Shown here: in pieces, positions 23,374 to 32,243 of the stretch
How the letters are laid out: every line of letters starts with the position of its first letter
Numbering within the stretch: position 1 is the stretch's first letter
Origin: Pseudomonadota bacterium
GTDB lineage: Bacteria; Desulfobacterota; Desulfobacteria; Desulfobacterales; RPRI01
DNA length: 64,000 nucleotides
Assembly: GCA_018817425.1 (NCBI GenBank)
Contig: JAHITX010000024.1
Location: forward strand, 1 to 64,000
Reading direction: 5' to 3'
The notes under the pieces: generated by a model
The model's input: the letters and a program-made list of their open reading frames with translations, nothing else
Told to the model about the DNA's origin: nothing
Databases searched by the model: none
Translations under genes and position numbers: made by a program

Positions 23374-24579
23374 ATGGAGCTTGAAGATGTTGTCTTGGTA
23401 AGCGCCTGTAGAACGGCAATTGGAGAATTTCTGGGAAGCCTTAAAAATGTCCAGGCAAGAGAGCTGGCAATTACTGCCGGAGAAGAAGCCATAAAACGAT
23501 CCGGTGTCCCTGCGGATCAGATTGATGAAATATGTATGGGGCAGATACTTACAGCACTTCAGGGCTCTTTGCCAGCACGTCAGGTTGCCATGAGACTGGG
23601 GCTTCCGGGCCGCAGCGGCGCTGTAACGGTAAATCAGAATTGCGCTTCGGGGATGCGTGCGCTTGAGATTGCGGCGCACAATATTATGCTGGGCAAGACG
23701 GAAATCGCTTTAATTGTTGCGGTAGAAAGTATGACAAATGCTCCATATATTATGACCAAAGGAAGACAAGGCTATAAAATGGGCCCCGGTAGAATTGAAG
23801 ATCATATGTATCATGACGCTTTGGTTGATGAACTGGTTCCTGGGCATGTGGGGATAACCGCCGAAAATATTGGTGAGAGATACAAAATCGCACGTAAAGA
23901 ATGTGATGAATTGGCTGTAATGAGCCATGAAAGAGCAGTGACTGCTATTGATGAAGGCAGGTTTAAAAGAGAAATCGTTCCCGTAAAAATAAAATCCAAA
24001 AAAGGATCAACCTTTTTTGATACCGACGAGCATGTGGACAGAAACGCTACTATAGAAGGTATGTCTAAATTGCGTCCCGCCTTTAAAGAAAACGGTGTGG
24101 TTACTATTGGAAATGTTTCCGGCATTTGCGATGGAGCGGCTGCTACAGTAATTATGTCAAAGAAGAAGGCAAAAGAGCTTGGAATTAAGCCTTTGATGAA
24201 GCTTGTTAATGTATGCACTAAAGGCGTTGCTCCTGAAATAATGGGGCTTGGGCCGGCGGTTGCAATTCCAAGATGCCTTGGTCAGGCAGGTATGAAATTT
24301 GAGGATATCGACTATTGGGAACTCAATGAAGCCTTTGCTGTGCAAATACTTGGCGTGAAACGGATGCTTGAAAAAGACTACAGTATCAAATTTGATATAG
24401 AAAAGCATAATCATAACGGGTCCGGCATATCATTAGGCCACCCGGTGGGATGCACGGGGCTTCGGCTTATCGTAACATTATATTATGAAATGGAAAGGCT
24501 GGGTTTAACCACCGGCGGAGCATCGCTTTGTGTCGGCGGAGGCCCTGCTATGGCTTCTTTATGGACAAGAGATGTATAG
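23374..24579 (+). CDS. acetyl-CoA C-acetyltransferase (thiolase)
   Basis: I start it at ATG 23374 with AGGAGG 11 nt upstream; an upstream in-frame ATG lies before that site. The 401 residues show the thiolase active sites: nucleophile Cys in VNQNCASGMRALE, the NEAFA motif, GSGISLGHPVGCTGLR with the His, and the second Cys. It condenses or cleaves acyl-CoAs in beta-oxidation or acetoacetyl-CoA metabolism. An acyl-CoA hydrolase/hydratase gene follows, with a 142-bp repeat between them. Confidence 0.93.
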   Translation: MELEDVVLVSACRTAIGEFLGSLKNVQARELAITAGEEAIKRSGVPADQIDEICMGQILTALQGSLPARQVAMRLGLPGRSGAVTVNQNCASGMRALEIAAHNIMLGKTEIALIVAVESMTNAPYIMTKGRQGYKMGPGRIEDHMYHDALVDELVPGHVGITAENIGERYKIARKECDELAVMSHERAVTAIDEGRFKREIVPVKIKSKKGSTFFDTDEHVDRNATIEGMSKLRPAFKENGVVTIGNVSGICDGAAATVIMSKKKAKELGIKPLMKLVNVCTKGVAPEIMGLGPAVAIPRCLGQAGMKFEDIDYWELNEAFAVQILGVKRMLEKDYSIKFDIEKHNHNGSGISLGHPVGCTGLRLIVTLYYEMERLGLTTGGASLCVGGGPAMASLWTRDV

Positions 24580-24584
24580 CAAAT

Positions 24585-24726
24585 GAGCCAGTTTCAAAAC
24601 GCCCCATTTTGGCCGATCTCTGCGTTGGGCGAAAACTTCAATCCTCGAAATACTAAATGTATTCCTGTGGTTGAAATTTTCTCCCGCCTTGAGCTTGACC
24701 AAACTGAAACGTTTTGAAAGTGGCTC
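24585..24726 (+). repeat. 142-bp imperfect palindromic repeat, copy 2
   Basis: Same ends and orientation as copy 1, flanked by AAAT on both sides (candidate 4-bp duplication). The inner left arm differs (GGGCGAAAACTTCAA), so the central stem is weaker here. It sits between thiolase and the HIBYL-CoA hydrolase gene, 6 bp past the thiolase stop codon. Confidence 0.9.
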
Positions 24727-24757
24727 AAATGTTATAAATTAAGTTCGGCTTTATTAT

Positions 24758-25834
24758 ATGTATAAAGACAACAATGGCAATACTCCGGTTCTTATCGAAA
24801 AATACAAGAATTTGCTTTCAATTGTGTTAAACAGGCCAAAAGTTTTAAACAGCCTTAACCATGAGATGGTTAAATCGATTAAAACGGCCATTGATAAAGC
24901 AAAAGAGGATAACTCTATTCGAGCAGTTCTCTTTTATGGAGCTGGAACCCGGGGGTTCTGTGCAGGTGCGGATATTAAAGCCATGGCCCGGAATATCAGA
25001 GAAGGCAATATAAATAAATGTCTTCAGTTTCTTGAAGCAGAATATGCCCTTGATTTTGAGATCAGTCGTTTTCCAAAGCCGGTTATTGTGCTGGCTGACG
25101 GGATTACCATGGGTGGTGGGTTGGGATTGTCCGCCGGTGCCGACATTGTTCTTGCAACGGAGCGAACAAGGACTGCCATGCCGGAAACACGTATCGGTTT
25201 TTTCCCGGATGTTGGTGCCACAGGCTGGATGTATGATAAATGTCTGTCGGGATATCCCGAATTTCTTGGTCTTACAGGATATGAACTGGCCGGCGCAGAA
25301 TGTGTACGAGTAGGTTTTGCCACACATCTGCTTAATACCCAAAATTTATCACTGGTTCCCCAATTATTAAAAAACCTTTCCACAGAACTATCGCTGAATA
25401 AACCCAAAGCTTTAGATCAGATCATTTCACTTCTTGACCCATTATTAAATAAAGACATCCCTCAAAACCCCGAAATGGACGCCTGGGTAAAAACTTATTT
25501 TGAAGGTAAAATATCCATAGCACAAATACTTGAAGATTTAAGGGCATGCAGTCTATTTAATGATCTTTGCGAGGGTGTTTCTCAAAGGCTTTTGGAACGC
25601 TCACCCACAGCCCTTACAATAACCCTGCAACTTCTTCATCTAAATAAAGGACGGCCGTTAGAAAACGTATACAAAACAGACCTCAAGGCGGCAAGTTTCA
25701 TTTTATCTCATCCCGATTATATAGAAGGCATACGGGCCCGCCTTATCGACAAGGATGACCAGCCCAAATGGCAGCCGGAAAGCATTGAAAAAATAGGCAC
25801 CATTGATTTTCTAAACTCCATTTCGTTCTTTTAA
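24758..25834 (+). CDS. 3-hydroxyisobutyryl-CoA hydrolase-like crotonase
   Basis: The 358-residue crotonase-fold protein is longer than enoyl-CoA hydratases (about 260), which fits the HIBYL-CoA hydrolase subgroup. The oxyanion hole segments are TRGFCAGADIKAMA and GITMGGGLGLSAGADIVLA. MPETRIGFFPDVGATG carries the Glu and Asp typical of hydrolases. The C-terminus has the subgroup mark ARLIDKDDQPKWQPE. It probably acts in valine catabolism or on related 3-hydroxyacyl-CoAs. The exact substrate is inferred. Confidence 0.85.
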   Translation: MYKDNNGNTPVLIEKYKNLLSIVLNRPKVLNSLNHEMVKSIKTAIDKAKEDNSIRAVLFYGAGTRGFCAGADIKAMARNIREGNINKCLQFLEAEYALDFEISRFPKPVIVLADGITMGGGLGLSAGADIVLATERTRTAMPETRIGFFPDVGATGWMYDKCLSGYPEFLGLTGYELAGAECVRVGFATHLLNTQNLSLVPQLLKNLSTELSLNKPKALDQIISLLDPLLNKDIPQNPEMDAWVKTYFEGKISIAQILEDLRACSLFNDLCEGVSQRLLERSPTALTITLQLLHLNKGRPLENVYKTDLKAASFILSHPDYIEGIRARLIDKDDQPKWQPESIEKIGTIDFLNSISFF

Positions 25835-25909
25835 ACTTTTTAAAATTATTCATGTTTTCCATGCGTGAATTTTATTATTCCAAGTATAGATGATCCCCTG
25901 ATCCTGCCC

Positions 25910-26620
25910 TTACAGCTTAAAATAAGTCAAAAAATACACCGGAATTTTTGTTTCAAACATCATTTCTTCATTATTAAACGGGTGTTTAAAGCTAATCGAA
26001 AACGCATGTAAAGCTAAACGACCCTTTGTAGGATTCTTTCTATATTTTACATCACCGACAATCGGATGCCCTTTTTCGGACAAGTGAGCACGGATTTGAT
26101 TTTTTTTACCAGTCAAAAGATCGATTTCCAAAAGGCTATAATTTTTAGACTCTTTTATTACCTTATATTTGGTTCTGGCAAGCTTTCCCTCTTGTGGATT
26201 ACTAACAGACCGCATTTTATAATCATCACCTTCAGCAAGATAAGACTCTATAATGCCGCTTTTTTCTGTCAAATTACCATATACTAAAGCTATGTATTTT
26301 TTTTCTACGTTTTTCCATTGTGCTGCAAATTTCTCACGAATCTCCAAACTTTTAGCAAAAATCAACACTCCGGAAGTATCACGATCCAGGCGGTGAACAA
26401 CAAACAGATTGATTCTTGCCTTTGGGTTACCTTTTCTTACATAATTTGTAAGCAAATGATGAGCAGTATGTTCTGCTTCGTAATTGGCTTTAACACTTAA
26501 CAGCCCTGCACTCTTATCAATCACTATTATATCCCGATCCTCATAAAGAATCTTGATGCCTGCGGGCATATGTTTGGTTCTTATTTTTATTTTTGATTTA
26601 ACCATAGTTTTTTCCCTCAT
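25910..26620 (-). CDS. RluA-family pseudouridine synthase
   Basis: The 236-residue protein contains the family signature HRLDRDTSGVLIFAKS with the catalytic Asp, then KKYIALVYG, the KNQIRAHLSEKGHPIVGDVKY segment, and LALHAFSISFKHP. There is no N-terminal S4 domain, as in RluA/TruC-type enzymes. It isomerises uridines in rRNA or tRNA, and the site cannot be told. A second start five codons in is also possible. Confidence 0.9.
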   Translation of the reverse strand: MREKTMVKSKIKIRTKHMPAGIKILYEDRDIIVIDKSAGLLSVKANYEAEHTAHHLLTNYVRKGNPKARINLFVVHRLDRDTSGVLIFAKSLEIREKFAAQWKNVEKKYIALVYGNLTEKSGIIESYLAEGDDYKMRSVSNPQEGKLARTKYKVIKESKNYSLLEIDLLTGKKNQIRAHLSEKGHPIVGDVKYRKNPTKGRLALHAFSISFKHPFNNEEMMFETKIPVYFLTYFKL

Positions 26621-26835
26621 GATTTCCTTGCATAAATTTCATGATTCCAAATATAGATGATTCCTTCTTTATAATCAATTCAAAATAATTTCATTCGTTT
26701 CCGTCATTACTATGTTTTATTCTTGCCAAAAGTCGGATTGTAGTTAAAGTGTATAGATAACCTGGTGAATAGGGCAAGGCTGTATTTTGCCCGTTCCGGT
26801 ATCTTTATATCCGGTGGAACTAATGGAGATATGCA

Positions 26836-27258
26836 ATGGATAAACAGGAAAAGCTTGAAAAAGCAAAACTTTGTTCAAATGAAGGCCTGAATCATGCTTT
26901 AAAACAAGAGCATGATATGGCTCTTGGTAATTTTAATAAAGCCTTTCTTTTATTCAAAGAGCTTGGCGAAAAGCTTTATGCAGCCTTACAACTGGGAAAT
27001 ATCGGGTCGGTTTACAGAAACATGGAGGAGTATAACCTGTCTCTCGAAGAATATCATAAGGCATTGCCCCTTTTTGAGGAAATCGGACATAAGGAAGGAA
27101 TTGCGGATCAATTCACAAATATCGCCTATATACATGCCATGAAGGGAGAAACAAAAGAGGCGCTGGAGTATTTCAAAAAAGCTTTGCCATTGTATGAAGA
27201 AATGGGAAGCGAACAAAAATGCGAATTTACAAAGCAGAATATTAAAGCACTGGAATAA
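26836..27258 (+). CDS. small TPR protein linked to DUF4037/DUF4125 genes
   Basis: The 140 residues are almost entirely three to four tetratricopeptide repeats (GLNHALKQEHDMALGNFNKAF; AALQLGNIGSVYRNMEEYNLSLEEYHKAL; AYIHAMKGETKEALEYFKKAL). It has no signal peptide. It precedes the DUF4037 gene by 27 bp and reads in the same direction. It probably supplies a protein-protein interaction surface for that pair. Confidence 0.8.
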   Translation: MDKQEKLEKAKLCSNEGLNHALKQEHDMALGNFNKAFLLFKELGEKLYAALQLGNIGSVYRNMEEYNLSLEEYHKALPLFEEIGHKEGIADQFTNIAYIHAMKGETKEALEYFKKALPLYEEMGSEQKCEFTKQNIKALE

Positions 27259-27285
27259 GATAAATAAACAGGATAATCGGATATT

Positions 27286-28212
27286 ATGAAAGGACTTGAA
27301 CTTTGCCGCAGGTATTATGATCAGATATACAGACCTGCAATTGAAAAAGGTTTCGGGGATCGTATAAAAAAGATGGCATTCGGGCTTGTGGGTGAAGGCT
27401 CGGAATGCTATGGTTTTGATGATGAAATTTCGCAGGATCACGATTTCGGGCCGCGTGTCATGATCTGGCTTACGCCTGCCGATTTCGGGGAATTTGGTGA
27501 AAAGCTTCAGGAAGCGCTGTCGAAACTACCCAAGCAATTTTTGGGGTATGAGGGGGTAAATACCAGCCAATATGGTGAAGGACGCGAGGGCGTATTTACC
27601 ATTCCGGGATTTTATACAAGATTTATCGGAATGGATCATCCGCCGGAAACCATCAGCGAATGGCGCCTTCTGCCGGAGGTAAACCTTTCAATTGCCACAA
27701 ACGGGGAGGTTTTTTGCGACCCGTTGAAAGAGTTCACAAAGTTTCGAAATGCATTGCTTGCCGGATATCCTGAGGATCAGAGGCTTAAGATGATGGCTGC
27801 GCGCTGCATGAAGATGGCGCAGTCCGGCCAGTATAATTATGACCGCAGTATCAAAAGAAGCGAATTTGTCGCAGCTCAAATGGCCGTTGCCGAGTTTACC
27901 GACACAGCTACCTCCATGATATACTTAATGAACAACAGGTATAAGCCCTTTTATAAATGGATGCACAAAGGTCTTAAGGCTTTGCCGGTATTAGGAGAAC
28001 AAAGCTACAATTTACTTGCCGCTCTTGCAACTTCAGGCTCATTTAAAGAAAATGTTCGCAGTATTGAAACTCTTTGCGGCTTGATAATAAACCAGCTGAG
28101 GGATATGGGACTTACTGATTCACCATCCGATTTCCTTTTAGACCACGGGCCCCAAATCCAGCAGAAAATACAAGATGAGAATCTCCAGATGATGGTACCC
28201 TGGGCTGATTAG
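27286..28212 (+). CDS. DUF4037 protein, probable nucleotidyltransferase fold
   Basis: In the 308-residue protein, the N-terminal part GLVGEGSECYGFDDEISQDHDFGPRV matches the DUF4037 signature. The G-S then D-x-D arrangement is reminiscent of minimal nucleotidyltransferases, so an NMP-transfer activity is possible but unproven. The remainder is helical with a conserved-looking RAARCMKMAQSGQYNYDR-type segment. It is followed after 15 bp by DUF4125, a pairing seen in other bacteria. Confidence 0.8.
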   Translation: MKGLELCRRYYDQIYRPAIEKGFGDRIKKMAFGLVGEGSECYGFDDEISQDHDFGPRVMIWLTPADFGEFGEKLQEALSKLPKQFLGYEGVNTSQYGEGREGVFTIPGFYTRFIGMDHPPETISEWRLLPEVNLSIATNGEVFCDPLKEFTKFRNALLAGYPEDQRLKMMAARCMKMAQSGQYNYDRSIKRSEFVAAQMAVAEFTDTATSMIYLMNNRYKPFYKWMHKGLKALPVLGEQSYNLLAALATSGSFKENVRSIETLCGLIINQLRDMGLTDSPSDFLLDHGPQIQQKIQDENLQMMVPWAD

Positions 28213-28227
28213 AAAGGAGTCTTTTAT

Positions 28228-28851
28228 ATGGAACGCGAGGAATTAATAAAAAGTATACTTGAGATTGAATGGGAAATGTTTACAAAAGTTCAAAATGCCG
28301 ATGAGCGGGCCTCTTGTCAGGATAACAAACCGATCTTTATGGTAATGCGAAAGGCACAGGCCGATACATGGGGCATGGATACACTGGCCAGCTACTTAAA
28401 TGATCTGAAAGTCGCGAAAGAAAATCAAATAAACCTGATGACGATAAAATACGCACGAATGATGGAAATAACCTTCCCTGAAGAATATGAAGCTATCAAA
28501 AACCAGCTTCCGCCTGTAACACCCAAGGCTCGTGAACTTGTTGATGAGATCGCGAAATATTATTTTAAATGGTCTATAGAGGCGTCCGGCAAATATCCAA
28601 TGCTTTTTTCGCTTGGGCGTCCGATAACTGCAACAGGCAGTGGTACAGGAAATCATTCCGCTTCAATTGACAACTATTTACAAAGTGAGCTGCTTACCTA
28701 CTCCGAGGCTACGCTTGAACTATTCCTTAAAGATACCCTTGAGGCAGTAGATAAGGATGTAAATCTTTCTCTCGAAATATTAAAATACACAGCTAAAAGC
28801 TATGGCTTCGAGACACTGGAAGCAATTGAGATAAAATTGTCCGGTAATTGA
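28228..28851 (+). CDS. DUF4125 family protein
   Basis: The 207 residues start MEREELIKSILEIEWEMF, with ASCQDNKPIFMVMRKAQ, both characteristic of DUF4125. It is soluble and mostly alpha-helical. AGAAAGGAG precedes the start. It is co-directional with the TPR and DUF4037 genes, and the three probably form one operon. The molecular function is not known. A 142-bp repeat begins 9 bp after its stop codon. Confidence 0.82.
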   Translation: MEREELIKSILEIEWEMFTKVQNADERASCQDNKPIFMVMRKAQADTWGMDTLASYLNDLKVAKENQINLMTIKYARMMEITFPEEYEAIKNQLPPVTPKARELVDEIAKYYFKWSIEASGKYPMLFSLGRPITATGSGTGNHSASIDNYLQSELLTYSEATLELFLKDTLEAVDKDVNLSLEILKYTAKSYGFETLEAIEIKLSGN

Positions 28852-28860
28852 TAAGCATTA

Positions 28861-29003
28861 GAGCCAGTTTCAAAACGCCCCATTTTGGCCGATCTTAAGC
28901 GTTGGGCTCAAATTTCAATCCTCGAAATACTAAATGTATTCCTGCGGTTGAAATTTTCTCCCGCCTTGAGCTTGACCAAACTGAAACATTTTGAAAGTGG
29001 CTC
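28861..29003 (+). repeat. 143-bp imperfect palindromic repeat, copy 3
   Basis: Same orientation as copies 1 and 2. One extra base is present in GATCTTAAGCG, and the right arm carries CATTTTGAAAG instead of CGTTTTGAAAG. Flanks are ATTA and TTTA (3 of 4 match). It forms the left border of the rhodanese/MauE pair. Confidence 0.9.
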
Positions 29004-29047
29004 TTTAGAAAAAAGTTAAACACGAATCGGATTATTACTGAATAATC

Positions 29048-29527
29048 ATGCGTATAAAAACATTAAAGCAGCTATTGTGTATTTTCATGATCACACTCAT
29101 TGCCGGACTTGCATCAAACATCTTCCGGGCTGATAAAATACCATTTTTTGAAAACTGGACTGAAAAAATTAAACATGCAAGTTTGTCCGGAGAAAATCTT
29201 GAAATCTCTCTTGAGAAAGCAATTCAGCTCTTTAGACAAAACGCTGCTATATTTATGGATGCGCGTTCTTTGGAAGAATATAATGAAGGCCATATAAAAG
29301 GAGCTATAAGCTTTCCTTATATGGAAGTAGACTCCAAGTTTGTGGAAATAATGTCTGAAATTCCTGAAGACAGTGTTATTATTACTTACTGTGACGGAAA
29401 AACTTGTGAGCTAAGTATTGATCTGGCGGATTTTCTTCGCAACACGGGATATAAAAAGGTTTGGGCTATTTCAAACGGCTGGACGTTATGGCAACAAAAC
29501 AGACTTCCCGTTGAAAGTGTGAATTAA
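29048..29527 (+). CDS. membrane-anchored rhodanese-domain protein
   Basis: Of the 159 residues, one N-terminal hydrophobic helix (about 8-27) anchors or exports the protein. A single rhodanese domain follows (IFMDARSLEEYNEGHIKGAISFP). The active-site Cys lies in YCDGKTCELS, a six-residue loop typical of sulfurtransferases. It probably acts in the periplasm on sulfur or thiol redox chemistry. Its stop codon overlaps the start of the MauE/DoxX-like gene, so they form an operon. Confidence 0.85.
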   Translation: MRIKTLKQLLCIFMITLIAGLASNIFRADKIPFFENWTEKIKHASLSGENLEISLEKAIQLFRQNAAIFMDARSLEEYNEGHIKGAISFPYMEVDSKFVEIMSEIPEDSVIITYCDGKTCELSIDLADFLRNTGYKKVWAISNGWTLWQQNRLPVESVN

Positions 29528-29976
29528 TGAGAGAAGAATTCAGACAAAAAATCTCACACTATCTTTACCACTGCGCAAGAATTGTGCTTGGCATAGTGTT
29601 TATTTATGCAAGCTACGACAAAATTCTCCACCCCGAAGCCTTTGCTAAAATTATCCTTAACTATCAAATCCTTCCGGATGAACTTATAAATTTAACAGCA
29701 ATATTTTTACCCTGGCTTGAACTTGTTACAGGCTGTCTTCTTTTATCAGGTGTATGGATGCCGGGTTCTGTTTTTATATGCAACACGCTTTTAATAATAT
29801 TTTTTTGTACACTCATATACAATAAAATCCGCGGAATTGATATAAACTGCGGCTGCTTTTCTACAAGCCCGGAAAGTAGTTCTTATACAAGTGTTTATAT
29901 GGTTAGAGATGCTATTTTTGTTTTGATCGCTAATTATCTTTTTTTCAAAGTTTATATTAAGAATAGAATAAGATAG
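29527..29976 (+). CDS. MauE/DoxX-family membrane protein
   Basis: The 149-residue protein has four predicted transmembrane helices (about 14-32, 55-75, 80-98 and 120-142). ARIVLGIVFIYASYDKILHPEAFA and the NCGCF cysteine pair are typical of MauE-like members, which support disulfide formation or redox carriers. It overlaps the rhodanese gene by one base. The last base of its TAG stop codon is the first base of repeat copy 4, so the element appears to have inserted exactly at the gene end. Confidence 0.8.
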   Translation: MREEFRQKISHYLYHCARIVLGIVFIYASYDKILHPEAFAKIILNYQILPDELINLTAIFLPWLELVTGCLLLSGVWMPGSVFICNTLLIIFFCTLIYNKIRGIDINCGCFSTSPESSSYTSVYMVRDAIFVLIANYLFFKVYIKNRIR

Positions 29977-30117
29977 AGCCAGTTTCAAAACGCCCCATTT
30001 TGGCCGATCTCTGCGTTGGGCTCAAATTTCAATCCTCGAAATACTCTATGTATTCCTGCGGTTGAAATTTTCTCCCGCCTTGAGCTTGACCAAACTGAAA
30101 CGTTTTGAAAGTGGCTC
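29976..30117 (+). repeat. 142-bp imperfect palindromic repeat, copy 4
   Basis: Almost identical to copy 1, with apex AATAC-TCT-ATGTATT. Immediate flanks share ATA on both sides. With copy 3 it flanks the rhodanese/MauE operon as a direct repeat. Confidence 0.9.
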
Positions 30118-30130
30118 ATAGTTATAAATA

Positions 30131-30463
30131 ATGCAAATCTTGCTAAAAGTAATTTTAAGTGTAGCCATAATTCTTGCCGCTACAGCGGTTGGGAAGAAGC
30201 TGCCGTCGATCGCCGGTCTTGTGGGAGTTATGCCCCTGACCGGGGCTTTGGTTTTAATCTGGATGTATATTGAAAACAAGGGTGACCCTGAAATCATGCA
30301 AGACTTTGCCAAAGGAGCCCTTTGGGGAATACTGCCCAGCATTCTTTTCTTCCTGGTAGCACTCTTATGTCTCAAAAAACAGCTTCCGCTGCCTGTAATT
30401 ATAGTCTCAAGCTTTGGAGCCTGGCTCGGGGCAGCGTTTATTCATCAGTGGTTTCTGAAATAA
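30131..30463 (+). CDS. DUF3147-family small membrane protein
   Basis: The 110 residues hold four hydrophobic helices (about 3-20, 30-48, 62-80 and 88-106). The arrangement and the segments GVMPLTGALVLIW and FAKGALWGILPS resemble DUF3147/GlpM-like inner-membrane proteins. No function can be read from the sequence. It follows repeat copy 4 by 13 bp. Confidence 0.65.
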   Translation: MQILLKVILSVAIILAATAVGKKLPSIAGLVGVMPLTGALVLIWMYIENKGDPEIMQDFAKGALWGILPSILFFLVALLCLKKQLPLPVIIVSSFGAWLGAAFIHQWFLK

Positions 30464-30529
30464 ACCTTATGTTCTTTTGAATTTTCTGAAACCACGGGTC
30501 TATGTAAAAACAGAGTAAAGATAAGGGGT

Positions 30530-30622
30530 TGGCGGAGAGACAGGGATTCGAACCCTGGGTGGAAGTTTCCCCCCACACTCGCTTAGCAGGCGAGCGCCTT
30601 CAGCCGACTCGGCCATCTCTCC
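30530..30622 (-). tRNA. tRNA-Ser(GCT)
   Basis: The 93-nt cloverleaf has acceptor GGAGAGA/TCTCTCC, discriminator G, encoded CCA, a long class II variable arm, T-loop GGTTCGAATCC, and anticodon loop CTGCTAA giving GCT, which reads AGC/AGU. Confidence 0.97.
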
Positions 30623-30631
30623 GTTTGGTTA

Positions 30632-30719
30632 TGGCGGAGGGAGTAGGATTCGAACCCACGGAGCCGTTAAGCTCAACGGTTTTCAAGACCGCCTCCTTAA
30701 ACCACTCGGACATCCCTCC
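30632..30719 (-). tRNA. tRNA-Ser(TGA)
   Basis: The 88-nt class II tRNA has acceptor GGAGGGA/TCCCTCC, encoded CCA, an extended variable arm (GAGCTTAACGGCTC) and anticodon loop CTTGAAA giving TGA. It is 9 bp upstream (minus strand) of the other serine tRNA, and both are likely cut from one transcript. Confidence 0.97.
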
Positions 30720-30911
30720 ATTTTGAATGATTTATCTAACATCATATCAGATACACGTCAAGAATTTATGACAGACTTGATAAAAACTTCATTGATCTTG
30801 GTAAATCAAGATGATAGGGTTTTTAAAAAAATATACAGGCTGTAAAGATATATAACGTTTTACCCCAAAAGACATAAAGAAATAGAAGGGGTAAAAAAAG
30901 GAACCAATATA

Positions 30912-32243
30912 ATGAAAATATTTGAATATCCTTCAAAACCGGCTGAAGCAAGGCTTGCGTCTATCATTAACAGGGGGCTTTCTTTCAGCCGCAAGGATTA
31001 TAATGCTGTAAACAAAATATTAGATGATGTCAGAAAAAACGGGGACGGCGCGCTTATTAATTATGCCAGGCGTTTTGATTCTCCGGCAATAAATACAGAG
31101 TCTATTAAGGTTAGCAAGAAGGAAATTGATTCCGCTTTAAAAAAAACATCAAAGGCTTTTAATGCTTCTTTGAAACGAGCCGTTTCCCAGATAAGATCTT
31201 TTCACATGCAGCAAGTAAGATTGTCCTGGATAGATAATGAAAGAAACGGTGCTTTTCTCGGACAGATTATTAATCCGGTAGATGCTGCCGGAATATATGT
31301 ACCGGGAGGAAAAGAAGGAAAAACCCCGCTTGTTTCATCCGTTCTGATGGGAGCTATACCTGCAAAGATTGCCGGTGTGAGCCGGGTTGTAATGGTTACC
31401 CCCTCAACAAAAGACGGCAGCATTAATCCTCATCTTCTTGTTGCGGCAAAGACAGTTGGTGTTGATGAAATATATAAGGTAGGAAGCGCCTGGGCAATTG
31501 CAGCACTTGCTTATGGTACGGAAACGATACCAAAGGTTGATGTCATTGTCGGTCCCGGAAATATGTATGTAACACTTGCCAAAAAAATTGTTTCCGGAAC
31601 TGTTGGGATTGATATGACAGCAGGGCCAAGTGAGATTCTAATCATTGCAGACCAGAGTGCAATTCCCGAATATGCTGCCGCTGATTTGCTTTCCCAGGCT
31701 GAACATGATCCGCTTGCATCGGCAATGCTTGTTACCGATTCCAAGAAAATAGCAAAAGCAGTTCTTTCGGCTTTAAATGATCAGCTAAATAAGCTTGAAC
31801 GACGAGAGATTGCCGAAAAATCTCTTTTAAAATATGGTGCTATAATTGTTGTTCCTGATATTTTAGCTGCCATAGAGCTATCAAACAGAATTGCACCAGA
31901 ACACCTTGAACTTCAGGTAAACAATCCTTTTGAATATATTGGTAAGATAAAAAATGCAGGTGCCGTATTTCTTGGAAATTACACTCCTGAGCCTGTAGGT
32001 GATTATATTGCAGGGCCTAACCATGTACTTCCCACAGCAGGAACGGCAAGATTTTCATCCGCTCTTTCTGTTGATAATTTTATAAAAAAGACAAGTCTTA
32101 TAAGTTACACAAAGGAAGCATTCTTCAGGGAAGCAAAAGATATTATAATGCTTGCCGAAACAGAAGGACTGGGCGCGCATGCCGGTTCGGTGAAGATTCG
32201 GCTTAAAGAAGCGAAAAGAAATGTTAAATCAAAGAAACAATGA
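30912..32243 (+). CDS. hisD: histidinol dehydrogenase
   Basis: The 443-residue protein performs the last two steps of histidine synthesis (L-histidinol to L-histidine with 2 NAD+). Signatures are [35 protein letters not shown] with zinc and active-site residues, and [10 protein letters not shown] followed by [18 protein letters not shown]. Length is normal. No other his gene is adjacent. Its stop codon overlaps a LuxR-type regulator (ATGA), so the two are translationally coupled. Confidence 0.95.
   Translation: MKIFEYPSKPAEARLASIINRGLSFSRKDYNAVNKILDDVRKNGDGALINYARRFDSPAINTESIKVSKKEIDSALKKTSKAFNASLKRAVSQIRSFHMQQVRLSWIDNERNGAFLGQIINPVDAAGIYVPGGKEGKTPLVSSVLMGAIPAKIAGVSRVVMVTPSTKDGSINPHLLVAAKTVGVDEIYKVGSAWAIAALAYGTETIPKVDVIVGPGNMYVTLAKKIVSGTVGIDMTAGPSEILIIADQSAIPEYAAADLLSQAEHDPLASAMLVTDSKKIAKAVLSALNDQLNKLERREIAEKSLLKYGAIIVVPDILAAIELSNRIAPEHLELQVNNPFEYIGKIKNAGAVFLGNYTPEPVGDYIAGPNHVLPTAGTARFSSALSVDNFIKKTSLISYTKEAFFREAKDIIMLAETEGLGAHAGSVKIRLKEAKRNVKSKKQ

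Noticed and set aside
30529-30726. Plus-strand ORF of 65 codons with MAERQGFEPWV-type start
   Set aside because: It is exactly antisense to the two tRNA-Ser genes, a well-known false protein call.
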